Assembly (NCBI GenBank): GCA_027489915.1
Contig: JAIXZB010000134.1
Span: 1-16,568, forward strand
Length of the DNA stretch: 16,568 nt
Direction of reading: 5' to 3'
From: Rickettsiales bacterium
GTDB lineage: Bacteria > Pseudomonadota > Alphaproteobacteria > Rickettsiales > UBA3002
Below are positions 1-6,747 of this stretch, one piece after another. Within the stretch, counting starts at the first letter, position 1. The number at the start of each line of letters is the position of its first letter. Position numbers and translations under genes: made by a program. The notes under the pieces were generated by a model that ran no database searches, had not been told where the DNA came from, and saw only the letters and a program-made list of their open reading frames with translations.

Positions 1-257
1 AATTTAAGGCCACTGCACGCCGCAACCGACTGGTGGGCCAGTGGGCGGCAGAAAAGCTTGGTAAAGCGGGCGATGATGTGAATGCTTATGCCAAAAGCGT
101 GGTGGCTGCGGATTTTGACCGCCCAGGGGATGAAGATGTGATTGAAAAGTTGCTTGCGGATTTTGCTGCAGCAAGCCTTCCCATCTCGCGCGATGATGTG
201 TTGTTTGAGCTTGAGCGTTTTTATGGCGTGGCACTGGAGCAAATGCGGCATGAATAA
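1..257 (+). CDS. ATP synthase F1 inhibitor zeta subunit (DUF1476), 5' end cut off by window
   Basis: The reading frame is open from the left edge (first full codon at base 3) and ends at TAA 255-257, giving about 84 visible residues. The pattern FKATARRNRLVGQWAAEKLG, then AYAKSVVAADFDRPGDEDV, is typical of the DUF1476 family, whose members are about 105 residues long, so roughly 20-25 N-terminal residues are missing. In Paracoccus denitrificans the family member is the zeta subunit, which binds F1-ATPase in the cytoplasm and blocks ATP hydrolysis. The inhibitory segment in that family is N-terminal and lies outside this window, so inhibitory ability cannot be judged here. A GTG at 33 could be taken as a start, but the family match continues upstream of it, so it is internal. 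Family assignment is strong; function is inferred from the family. Confidence 0.85.
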   Translation, partial: FKATARRNRLVGQWAAEKLGKAGDDVNAYAKSVVAADFDRPGDEDVIEKLLADFAAASLPISRDDVLFELERFYGVALEQMRHE

Positions 258-281
258 TGCATGATGCATTTACGTTTTTTT
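256..281 (+). terminator. possible weak intrinsic terminator after the zeta gene
   Basis: AATGCA (256-261) pairs with TGCATT (265-270) around a TGA loop, and a run of seven T follows at 275-281. The stem starts inside the stop codon of the zeta gene. It is only 6 bp, is AT-rich, and has a four-base gap before the T run, so it would be weak. Confidence 0.35.
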
Positions 282-354
282 GTGTTCGTGACGCGAAAGA
301 CACATTGGTTTTTAATTCGTATTTTGCCTGTGGATTACCACAAAATGTAGTTGA

Positions 355-1155
355 ATGCCTATGAAGCGCTCTATATATAGTGGGTCAACCGGTTTAGCCG
401 GCTCGAAGAACTCTAAAGTAAAATCGTCCATGCACGCCGCGACTCAGACTTTATCTACCGGCAGCTTAACAGGGAACCTCGTCCAATGGGCGAGTGATGT
501 GTGGAACAGGTTTCAGGGGGTGAGCGAGCCTGCGCGGGAGTATCAACCGCTGCTTCAGGATGTGGAGTTTACCCACGCACTGGTAGCACTCGCTGCAAAG
601 CTTGTGAATGCGGATGGTAAGCCCAGTACTGCGGAATATATGGCGTTTCGTAGCCTTTTTCCCTTATCGGAGGGAGGACATGCGAAGTTGCGAAGTTTGT
701 TCGTTAAATCGATGAACGACAGCGCACCCGCCCTGCAATATGCGCGTTTGATTGTGACGCTGTATCCGGGGGCTGATGCATTATACCGCGAGGTGCTTGA
801 CAGGTTGCTTAAGGTGGCGACTGCCGATGCTGCGCTGAATGCAGCTGAGCATGAGTTGCTGAGGGCGGTGGCTCAACTCTTTGATGTTCCTATGGAAGAG
901 TGGCGGCAAATGGTGGCTGGGTATATTCGCCCAGCACATGCTAATGCCTACGCTATTTTGGGTGCAACTAAGCGGATGAGCGACGCAGAATTACGAAACC
1001 GCTACATGGCGCAGGTGAGGTTGCTTCACCCGGATCGCTATCAGGCGGCGGGAGCATCGGAGGATACTATCGCCATGCTTTCGGACAAACTGGCTGCCAT
1101 CAATGCGGCGTATGAGAGCATCATGCGGGCGCGGGAGATGAAAGCAAAGAAATAA
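355..1155 (+). CDS. TerB-like plus J-domain co-chaperone (DjlA-like, no membrane anchor seen)
   Basis: A 266-residue protein with two recognisable parts. Residues about 70-185 are helical and resemble a TerB/tellurite-resistance domain, with an acidic metal-site-like segment VNADGKPSTAEY (about 84-95) and a second half around LNAAEHELLRAV (161-172). Residues about 198-262 form a J domain with the HPD motif at 225-227 (LLHPDRY) and the final helix LAAINAAYESI. J domains stimulate the ATPase of DnaK-type Hsp70. The TerB-then-DnaJ order is that of DjlA, but the membrane segment found at the N terminus of Escherichia coli DjlA is absent. The first 60 residues are Ser/Thr-rich and polar. The start is uncertain: ATG codons lie at 355, 361 and 430, and none has a strong ribosome site. 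A good terminator follows at 1257. It probably acts in the cytoplasm; its client is unknown. Confidence 0.85.
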   Translation: MPMKRSIYSGSTGLAGSKNSKVKSSMHAATQTLSTGSLTGNLVQWASDVWNRFQGVSEPAREYQPLLQDVEFTHALVALAAKLVNADGKPSTAEYMAFRSLFPLSEGGHAKLRSLFVKSMNDSAPALQYARLIVTLYPGADALYREVLDRLLKVATADAALNAAEHELLRAVAQLFDVPMEEWRQMVAGYIRPAHANAYAILGATKRMSDAELRNRYMAQVRLLHPDRYQAAGASEDTIAMLSDKLAAINAAYESIMRAREMKAKK

Positions 1156-1256
1156 ATGCGCGTTCAGCCTGAGTGGGGCGGATGTGCTGGAGATGCGGTG
1201 ATGGCTGCGCCGAATTAAAGCGCGCCCACCCAAATAGTTGCTTGCCGAGCGACTTG

Positions 1257-1287
1257 GGGCTTATGCGTGCATAAGCCCTTCTTTTTT
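1257..1287 (+). terminator. strong intrinsic terminator of the J-domain gene
   Basis: GGGCTTATGC (1257-1266) and GCATAAGCCC (1269-1278) are perfect inverted repeats. Allowing a four-base loop they make a 9 bp stem, followed directly by TTCTTTTTTT. This is a textbook Rho-independent terminator for plus-strand transcription, about 100 bases past the stop codon of the preceding gene. Confidence 0.9.
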
Positions 1288-1577
1288 TGCTTTTTTTATA
1301 CTTTTTTGATGTTGTGAGCGTAACGCGGCAATCTAACTGTCTGTAACTGCTGTGTGCGTCTTATAGATTACTAAGACGGCTCTTCGCTACGCTTCGGGTG
1401 TCGCGCTACGCTTGCAATGATACGATGGGGGTTATGCTTGTTGCTTTGTTTTGCTGTGAAGCTGGAGGATGAGGCATGCTATATATAGTATTGGCGTTAT
1501 TGTGAATTAGTTCGATAAGGAGCATTTCTTTGAATGAAGGTATAATAATGAATTGCTGTGTTTTGTGTTTTGATTTT
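1288..1577. other. intergenic stretch without a supported gene
   Basis: Between the terminator of the J-domain gene and the 3' end of the convergent orphan gene I see no convincing coding sequence. The stretch is AT-rich with a GC-richer patch at about 1375-1432 that contains a duplicated 10-mer, listed separately. No clear terminator for the minus-strand gene ending at 1578 is visible. Confidence 0.6.
1385..1413. repeat. duplicated CGCTACGCTT motif, possible small intergenic repeat element
   Basis: CGCTACGCTT occurs at 1385-1394 and 1404-1413, 19 bases apart, and is followed by GCAATGA. Read on the minus strand the patch runs TCATTGCAAGCGTAGCG and then a second AAGCGTAGCG. This resembles the short dispersed elements of the type CATTGCGAGCGTAGCGAAGCAAT seen between genes of many bacteria. 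The same GCTACGCT core appears twice in the other large intergenic region of this window (6595-6602 and 6609-6616). Confidence 0.45.
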
Positions 1578-2990
1578 TCAGCGCATTTGCATTGAGGGTG
1601 CTGCACGATAGCAATGCGGGTTATCGAGTGATGTAAGTAGGGCGGTGCGTAATCCTTTGATGACGTCGATATTGTCTGAATTAGATGGGAGTGAGATGGA
1701 AGCTAGCCCGTTGCTGATTGCGGTGCGAGTGCGTTGAGATGAGAGATCGCGGGTTGGGGTGCGCTTGATATACTGTGCATTGCGGATGCTATCTTGATTG
1801 GTGATTTTTGGAAACGCTTCGGCAAGTGGTTCGAGTGCTTTGCGTATTGTTGGTTCATCTTCCGTGCATGCTTCTACACAAACGCGGTAGAGTTCTGCTG
1901 CTATTGTTTCGAGTTGAGCATGGTTTTCTGCGATAGGAATGGGAGGAGTGGGGGGAGGTATTTGGCCTAGATGAAAATAGAGTGTGTTGCTGAGTTTATT
2001 GTAGATAGTCGGCTGATGATTTGCGGTGGATTCTAGCGCGCATTCGAATTGAAGTTGTGGGAGGTAGGCGGCGATGGCGCGATTGATTATCGTTGTTTCT
2101 TGTCTGCTTAACACATATCCGTTTGCGGCGAGGAGTGACGTTGCTTCTTTGTCGCTGTAGCCCGAGCTGCGAAGAGTATCTAGAATGCGGTTGCTAATGG
2201 TTTGCCAGTTGGCGGTTATGTTCGAGGTTTCGCCCGTGTGCTCGTATAATTTCTGAATTGATTCGGGCACTTTGGTTGTATCAAGCATGGCTTGGCCTGC
2301 TTGCAAGTTCATGAGCATAAGCGCACAGGACGATGATGGTTGTTTATTGATGATTGATACCGTAAAGCTATCCTTCGTTTCTGGATGGGTAAGGGTTAGG
2401 TCTACTCTATCGAGATGCTCCAGTTCCTCTCTTATTTGGGTACACAGTGCGTGGCATGTATTATCAAATGTAGAGATAACCGATTGCGAGCTAGGGTCGA
2501 TTCGGTTCCATGCGTGGTAGAATTTGCGATATGATTTCAGTACCTCCATCCCATCGCGCAGTGAGGGGGGCCTTGATTGAGCAGAAAATTTTGAGAGTTG
2601 TTCGCGCAATGCGGCGTATGCAGATGCGCAAGTGATATCGTTTTGTACTGATGGGGGGATAGTGGTTGCGTCCAATGCTTCTGCAGATTTTTGGAATAGG
2701 GATGTGCTTAGTGGACGTGTGCTTAATTGTGCGATGAATGCGTTATCTGGTGCGGTGATACGTTTATGGGTGGTTGCAGCTTTACAGCGTAGCAAACCGT
2801 GGAGTGTGGTAGCGATATGATTCAGTGTACCTTCGGCTGGTATGACACCAGGGCTGTGACCGCGACTAAAGGAAATCAGTGGGTTGGGGCCTTCTGCTCT
2901 GCCCCGTTCCGTGAGATCTTGCAAGCTTTCTACCACATGACTGAGCAGGACGCCTGCAGCTTGTATGGGGACTATGTTTTCCATATCCAC
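1578..2990 (-). CDS. orphan protein of about 468-470 residues, no family recognised
   Basis: I do not recognise this protein. The longest form starts at a GTG (2990); an ATG two codons later (2984) is a likelier start and gives 468 residues. Neither has a strong ribosome site. The sequence is soluble and polar, rich in Ser, Thr, Asn and Gln, with no signal peptide or membrane segment. It looks mostly helical, with a short beta-like patch at about 195-215 (VDLTLTHPETKDSFTVSII) and a proline-rich linker at 344-352 (IPPPTPPIP). The linker separates an N-terminal two thirds from a C-terminal helical part rich in acidic and Arg residues. It lies divergently from the EamA-type transporter. Its length makes chance unlikely, and no plus-strand frame of similar length competes. 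It may be a lineage-specific gene; no function is assigned. Confidence 0.6.
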   Translation of the reverse strand: MDMENIVPIQAAGVLLSHVVESLQDLTERGRAEGPNPLISFSRGHSPGVIPAEGTLNHIATTLHGLLRCKAATTHKRITAPDNAFIAQLSTRPLSTSLFQKSAEALDATTIPPSVQNDITCASAYAALREQLSKFSAQSRPPSLRDGMEVLKSYRKFYHAWNRIDPSSQSVISTFDNTCHALCTQIREELEHLDRVDLTLTHPETKDSFTVSIINKQPSSSCALMLMNLQAGQAMLDTTKVPESIQKLYEHTGETSNITANWQTISNRILDTLRSSGYSDKEATSLLAANGYVLSRQETTIINRAIAAYLPQLQFECALESTANHQPTIYNKLSNTLYFHLGQIPPPTPPIPIAENHAQLETIAAELYRVCVEACTEDEPTIRKALEPLAEAFPKITNQDSIRNAQYIKRTPTRDLSSQRTRTAISNGLASISLPSNSDNIDVIKGLRTALLTSLDNPHCYRAAPSMQMR

Positions 2991-3066
2991 ACTATAGTTT
3001 CTGAATGTTAAAGAAATATGATGAAGCCGATGTTTTTTGTAGATTTACAGGCGGGGAGTGGTATGC

Positions 3067-3987
3067 GTGCGGCGTATGAATGAACAGCTCACTTCCCATG
3101 TATCCCCTCAACTTACCACCTCGGCGATTGCGACGGCGGTTTTGGTGGCGTTGTGCTGGGGGGGGAATTTTACGGCGTCGAAAATTGCGATGGAGCATTT
3201 TCCGCCGTTTATGACGATTTTATTGCGCTTTGCGGCGGTGGCTGTGGTGCTTGCACCGTTTGCGATTCGCACACGGGTGCGTTTGCGCGATATGTTGGTG
3301 ATTTCGCTGTTTTACATCACGCTGCATTTTACGCTTATCTTTGTGGGGATGTCGCAAGGGTTGTCGATTTCATCGACGGTGATTGCGGTGCAGCTCGGTG
3401 CGCCCTTTAGCTGTGTTTTGGCTGCAATATTTTACAACGATAAACTCGGTGCGTGGCGCAGCCTTGGGATGGCGGTGGCATTTATGGGTGTGCTGGTGAT
3501 TGCAGGCACGCCGAATGTGGCGAACCATTGGGGCGCATTCTTGCTGGTGGTGGTCGGCGCGTTTGCTTGGGCTGCAGCTAATGTGTATATGAAGCGGGTG
3601 GGTAACATTGGTGTTGCGGCGTTTTTGTTCTGGCCTGCGCTGTTATCGCTACCGCAGATTGCAGTGCTTACAGCATTGATGGAAAAAAATCACTTACAGT
3701 TGATTGAAACTGCGCCACTTTCGGCGTGGCTTGGGATTTTGTATAGCATGGTATTTTCGACATTGATTGGTTACGGCTTGTGGTATCGTTTGCTGAAGAA
3801 ATATCCGCTCAGCCGTGTGACGCCGTTTTCGCTTTTGGTTCCGATTATTGGCATTGGCGGGGGGATGGTGGTGTATGACGAACACATTACCCCGATGTTG
3901 ATTATTGGTGGGCTGATTACGATTGTAGGTGTTGCGATTATTACCGTGCGCAGGCCGAAGCTGGCAGTGCTCGATAAGTTGAGTTAA
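3067..3987 (+). CDS. DMT superfamily transporter, EamA type
   Basis: A hydrophobic protein of about 306 residues with two EamA-like halves and about ten predicted membrane segments. Family marks are the first-helix pattern LCWGGNFTASKIAMEHFPP, the repeat-two pattern GAFAWAAANVYMKRV, and the ending SLLVPIIGIGGGMVVYDEHI with a final helix. EamA-type members of the inner membrane typically export small metabolites such as cysteine pathway intermediates or other amino acids; the substrate cannot be read here. The frame opens at GTG 3058, but GGGGAG (3052-3057) abuts it and is 9 bases from the in-frame GTG at 3067, so I prefer 3067. ATG at 3076 is a third choice. It stops five bases before the convergent orphan gene at 3993. 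No obvious link to the cell wall genes downstream. Confidence 0.88.
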   Translation: MRRMNEQLTSHVSPQLTTSAIATAVLVALCWGGNFTASKIAMEHFPPFMTILLRFAAVAVVLAPFAIRTRVRLRDMLVISLFYITLHFTLIFVGMSQGLSISSTVIAVQLGAPFSCVLAAIFYNDKLGAWRSLGMAVAFMGVLVIAGTPNVANHWGAFLLVVVGAFAWAAANVYMKRVGNIGVAAFLFWPALLSLPQIAVLTALMEKNHLQLIETAPLSAWLGILYSMVFSTLIGYGLWYRLLKKYPLSRVTPFSLLVPIIGIGGGMVVYDEHITPMLIIGGLITIVGVAIITVRRPKLAVLDKLS

Positions 3988-3992
3988 GCATG

Positions 3993-4595
3993 CTATTGTA
4001 TGTATTGCTTTGATGATTCTAGGCTGAATTGTTTGCGTAGTGCTTCTGTTATTTCGTGACGATGATTGGTAAAAAATTCCTGTAGATCATGCATGTGAGG
4101 GATATCGTAGATTACGATTGCTATTTCTCTGCTTAGAGATGTGCGTGTTCGGTCCCGTTCGTTAGGGGTTTTATTCAGTATCATGCAACATCCACTGGCG
4201 CCTGATTCGGCGGGATAGTGTTTTGCTGTGCTTGTGTATGCAGTAAAAAGTGCCGTGATGGCATTGTTAGCAAGCGCGTAGGTGTTGGTTAGTGGAATGT
4301 GTGTATCGAGAATAAGTATCTGGTTGCGCTGCCTTCCATCTGTGGGGTGACGACTAAAGGAGGTGGGGCCCACATCGCAATCTAACTTTACGTGGCCTGT
4401 TATTATGTCGTCTAACATGTGTAATGCTGCGCGGTGCGCTGTGAAAGCATGGGCTGATTCGGCGCGCTTGCTGTGACGCTCAAGAGATGAATATTGAGGA
4501 TGTTTTTTTAAGTACTCGAGCTGTTTTAACTCTAGAATCTTTAGGGAAGGTGATTGCAAAAGTTGGTTTTTCAGGCTCATGTGTGCGTGCTTCAA
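3993..4595 (-). CDS. orphan protein of about 195-200 residues, second gene of a coupled pair
   Basis: No family recognised. The frame starts at TTG 4595, overlapping the TGA stop of the upstream minus-strand gene as TTGA. An ATG five codons in (4580) gives 195 residues and is an equally good start. Either way, translation is probably coupled to the gene at 4592-5098. The protein is soluble, with a charged helical N terminus (about 17-70), a beta-like segment NQILILDTHIPL (91-102), a helix at about 105-122, a cysteine pair at 136-137, a second beta-like segment EIAIVIYDI (157-165) and a C-terminal helix (168-190). No catalytic motif is evident. The layout of helix, strand, helix, strand, helix parallels its upstream partner, so the two may be diverged paralogues. 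It converges on the EamA-type gene with a five-base gap. Confidence 0.55.
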   Translation of the reverse strand: MKHAHMSLKNQLLQSPSLKILELKQLEYLKKHPQYSSLERHSKRAESAHAFTAHRAALHMLDDIITGHVKLDCDVGPTSFSRHPTDGRQRNQILILDTHIPLTNTYALANNAITALFTAYTSTAKHYPAESGASGCCMILNKTPNERDRTRTSLSREIAIVIYDIPHMHDLQEFFTNHRHEITEALRKQFSLESSKQYIQ

Positions 4596-5098
4596 TTGAC
4601 GCTACGGCCCATATCGCCAAAGATGGCGGTGCGAGTCAGAGCCCTGAGTTGGTGATTTGTAGAGGCTGCGTGTGATTGCGCGGATTTAGCGGATGCGGCA
4701 TCGGGGAATCCCAAAAGAAATTCTACCTTATTGCCGCCATGATAGACGAAGCCAAAAGTTATACGTTGCGCATCAATTCCGTGCTTTGTTTGTTCATTGT
4801 TAAGCTGCTCCAACACCTTGTTCATTACATCGCACGTATGATGAAGCTCCGTTTGGTTGGGTATGTTTACGAGGCAACCAGATATCCAGACTTTTGCTTT
4901 GTGACCTTCGTCACTATCAACCTCGATTTGCTTATAGGATTGAGGGTTTTTGAGCATATCCAGGCATTTATTGATAGTTCCCTCGAGATGATTTTTGTGG
5001 CGCTGTTGGCTTACGATACTAGCTATGACGGGATCGGATTCATCGGCTCGCTTGAATGTTATGGCACGGAGGGTGTGGGATAGAAGTCTATCGCTCAT
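4592..5098 (-). CDS. orphan protein of 168 residues, first gene of a coupled pair
   Basis: No family recognised. ATG at 5098 is preceded by AAGG about 7 bases upstream, a usable ribosome site, and the stop overlaps the TTG start of the next gene. These signals favour this strand over a 135-codon open frame on the plus strand (4676-5083). The protein is soluble, with no signal peptide. A helix at about 33-50 (RHKNHLEGTINKCLDMLK) leads into beta-like segments KQIEVDSD (56-63) and AKVWISGCLVNI (68-79), a helix at 84-103, then beta-like segments ITFGFVYH (113-120) and KVEFLLGF (124-131), and an Ala/Ser-rich C-terminal helix (133-155). The pattern could be a small alpha/beta domain. It lies divergently from the amidase with about 110 bases between. 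Function unknown. Confidence 0.55.
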   Translation of the reverse strand: MSDRLLSHTLRAITFKRADESDPVIASIVSQQRHKNHLEGTINKCLDMLKNPQSYKQIEVDSDEGHKAKVWISGCLVNIPNQTELHHTCDVMNKVLEQLNNEQTKHGIDAQRITFGFVYHGGNKVEFLLGFPDAASAKSAQSHAASTNHQLRALTRTAIFGDMGRSVN

Positions 5099-5210
5099 AA
5101 AGATACCTTTTTTAAAATACCCTCTGGAAATAGCATCGTTTTGTAACGGTTTTATGACGGTATGTACGATTTTTACTTGCGCCTGTGCTTCATCGGTTTA
5201 GGCTTCTTTT

Positions 5211-5936
5211 ATGCATGTCATTACTCACCTGAGCCCAAACTATGATGCGCGCCCTATAGGTGCTGTCATTGATACGATTGTGTTGCATTACACGGATATG
5301 GAATCGGCGGAGGCGGCGCTTTCGCGGTTGTGTGATGCTCAGGCGAAGGTTTCGGCGCATTATTTGGTGGCATCGGACGGGCGCATTTTCCAGATGGTGG
5401 AGGATGCGATGCGGGCGTGGCATGCGGGCGAAAGCCACTGGAGAGGCGTGAATGGGATGAACGCGACATCGATTGGGATTGAGATTGATAATGGTGGGCA
5501 TGCGCATGGGTTGCCCGAATTTCCGAGCGCGCAGCTGGAGGCGGTACTGGAGCTTACGCGCGCGCTGAAAGCGCAGCACGGGATTACGGATAGGAATATC
5601 ATCGGACATTCGGACATTGCGTTTTTGCGTAAGAGTGACCCCGGCGAGAAGTTCGACTGGGCGTGGCTTGCGCGGCACGGGGTGGGGGTGTTTCCCTTTG
5701 AAGCGAAGGCGATGCATGGCGCTGAGCTTAAGCGCGGTGATAGTGGCACCAAGGTGATGAAGCTTCAGCAGGCGCTTGCCAATTATGGTTACGGTCTGAA
5801 AATTGATGGCACGTTTGCGGAAAAAACCGAAGCTTGTGTGATGGCGTTCCAGCGCCATTTTCGGCCTGAGGGTGTGACGGGCGTGTGGGATGGGGAATGT
5901 GCTGGCAGGTTATCGATGCTGCATGCGTTAGTATAA
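5211..5936 (+). CDS. N-acetylmuramoyl-L-alanine amidase (AmpD/AmiD type) with C-terminal peptidoglycan-binding domain
   Basis: A 241-residue zinc amidase that should cut the bond between N-acetylmuramic acid and the stem peptide. Residues 1-150 are the amidase_2/PGRP fold. Inferred zinc ligands are H26 (VLHYT), H133 (IIGHSDI) and D143 (KSDPG). E91 (GIEIDN) and K141 match the catalytic Glu and Lys of AmpD. Residues about 172-238 are a PG_binding_1 domain (LKRGDSGTKVMKLQQAL, then GLKIDGTF). The two-domain plan is that of AmiD, an outer-membrane lipoprotein in Escherichia coli, but no signal peptide or lipobox is seen, so the protein looks cytoplasmic, as AmpD is. ATG 5211 has AGG at 5200-5202, 8 bases upstream. 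It sits just before rnpB and the dcw cluster, in keeping with a role in murein turnover or recycling. Confidence 0.9.
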   Translation: MHVITHLSPNYDARPIGAVIDTIVLHYTDMESAEAALSRLCDAQAKVSAHYLVASDGRIFQMVEDAMRAWHAGESHWRGVNGMNATSIGIEIDNGGHAHGLPEFPSAQLEAVLELTRALKAQHGITDRNIIGHSDIAFLRKSDPGEKFDWAWLARHGVGVFPFEAKAMHGAELKRGDSGTKVMKLQQALANYGYGLKIDGTFAEKTEACVMAFQRHFRPEGVTGVWDGECAGRLSMLHALV

Positions 5937-6046
5937 ATGGCGAATCGCACTGTCTTTTTTACGATGTTCCTTCAATCACGTAGCTTATCAATCCGCTATG
6001 TAACTCCGAGCGCTACATCCATTTACACGGTGTTGTGCTATGTTGG

Positions 6047-6075
6047 TTGTGTTTGTTATAAGTCTTTGATATAAA
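6047..6075 (+). promoter_or_regulatory. predicted promoter of rnpB
   Basis: TTGTGT (6047-6052) and TATAAA (6070-6075) are separated by 17 bases. The P1 helix of RNase P RNA begins at 6082, 7 bases after the -10 element, which is the expected distance to a transcription start. Prediction from spacing and consensus only. Confidence 0.55.
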
Positions 6076-6081
6076 AATATT

Positions 6082-6500
6082 ACCAGATGGCTGGATGGCT
6101 GCGGGATGTGTTGTGGTGCGGATGAGGCTAAACCTTGGATGCGCGTGTTACTTCCCGAGGAAAGTCCGGGCTCCGACGGAACAGGATGGCGGGTAATGCC
6201 CGCCCGCGGCGACGCGAGGGAAAGTGCCACAGAGAAGATACCGCTAGGGTGCGCAAGCACCCTTGTAAGGGTGAAAAGGTGCGGTAAGAGCGCACCGCGC
6301 GGGTGGTAACATCCGTGGCAGGGCAAACCCCATCCGGAGCAAGACCAAATAGGGGCAGACAGCCGCAAGGCTGGCGCGGGTTCCACGCGTTTGAATGCCC
6401 GGGTTGGTTGCTCGAGCGGCGTGGTGACGCGCCGCCTAGATGAATAGCTATCCAGAGGTGGTGACACCTTGGACAGAACCCGGCTTATAGGCCATCTGGT
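6082..6500 (+). ncRNA. rnpB: RNase P RNA, bacterial type A
   Basis: This RNA is the catalytic subunit of RNase P and removes 5' leaders from tRNA precursors. The conserved blocks are present in order: GAGGAAAGTCCGGGCTCC (from 6157), GGAAAGTGCCACAGAGA (from 6219), the GTAAGAGCGCACCG segment (from 6284), GCAAACCCCATCC (from 6323) with GAGCAAGACCAAATAGG (6337-6353), TAGATGAATAG (from 6437) and ACAGAACCCGGCTTAT (from 6473). The ends are set by helix P1: ACCAGATGG (6082-6090) pairs perfectly with CCATCTGGT (6492-6500). P2 is CTGGATGGCT (6091-6100) with AGCTATCCAG (6446-6455), allowing one G-U pair. Length of about 419 bases fits the family. GGTT in the GCGGGTTCCACGCG segment (from 6376) is a candidate for the loop that pairs with tRNA CCA. 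Confidence 0.97.
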
Positions 6501-6563
6501 ATATTGCTTTGAAGAGGGCGCATTGCGGCGTTGTCTTGCGTTGCTCCCTCAAAGCTTAAGCCT

Positions 6564-6590
6564 ACAAACAGTACCCCGTACTGTTTGTTT
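6564..6590 (+). terminator. hairpin after rnpB, possible terminator
   Basis: ACAAACAGTAC (6564-6574) and GTACTGTTTGT (6578-6588) form a perfect 11 bp stem with a CCC loop. The T tract after it is very short (TT, then AACTG), though the right arm itself ends in T-rich sequence. It lies 64 bases past the mature 3' end of rnpB, so it could end the precursor transcript or protect its end. Confidence 0.45.
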
Positions 6591-6592
6591 AA

Positions 6593-6616
6593 CTGCTACG
6601 CTAGCGCTGCTACGCT
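6593..6616. repeat. duplicated CTGCTACGCT motif
   Basis: CTGCTACGCT occurs at 6593-6602 and 6607-6616, 14 bases apart. The GCTACGCT core is shared with the pair at 1385-1413, the only other large intergenic region of this window. No gene is supported here. Confidence 0.4.
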
Positions 6617-6747
6617 CAATCGGTGTGCTACCGACGCCTAGCACGGTCTCTCTTTTGAAAGCCAGGATTTCAACAATAAGGTTGCTTTTTGCCTCGTTTT
6701 ATTGGCGAGACGCACTGTGTAAAACCGCTATTGGCGGCCTACAGGTC

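Noticed and set aside
369..381. CTATATATAGT present here and again at 1479-1489
   Set aside because: A short AT palindrome that can recur by chance; the first copy is inside a coding region and nothing links the two.
1406..1606. 66-codon open frame on the minus strand in the intergenic stretch
   Set aside because: Its start lies within the 3' end of the 470-residue orphan gene, it has no clear ribosome site and it runs through the small repeat.
4676..5083. 135-codon open frame on the plus strand opposite the 168-residue orphan
   Set aside because: The minus-strand frame is longer, has an ATG with AAGG upstream and is coupled by TTGA to the next minus-strand gene. The plus frame has none of these.
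5190..5858. 222-codon open frame on the minus strand opposite the amidase
   Set aside because: The amidase has all zinc and catalytic residues; the antisense frame is an Arg/His-rich shadow.
5988..6467. 159-codon open frame on the minus strand opposite rnpB
   Set aside because: It lies almost wholly antisense to the RNase P RNA, whose conserved blocks and P1 helix are certain. Its composition (Ser, Pro, Arg-rich) is that of a shadow of a GC-rich RNA.
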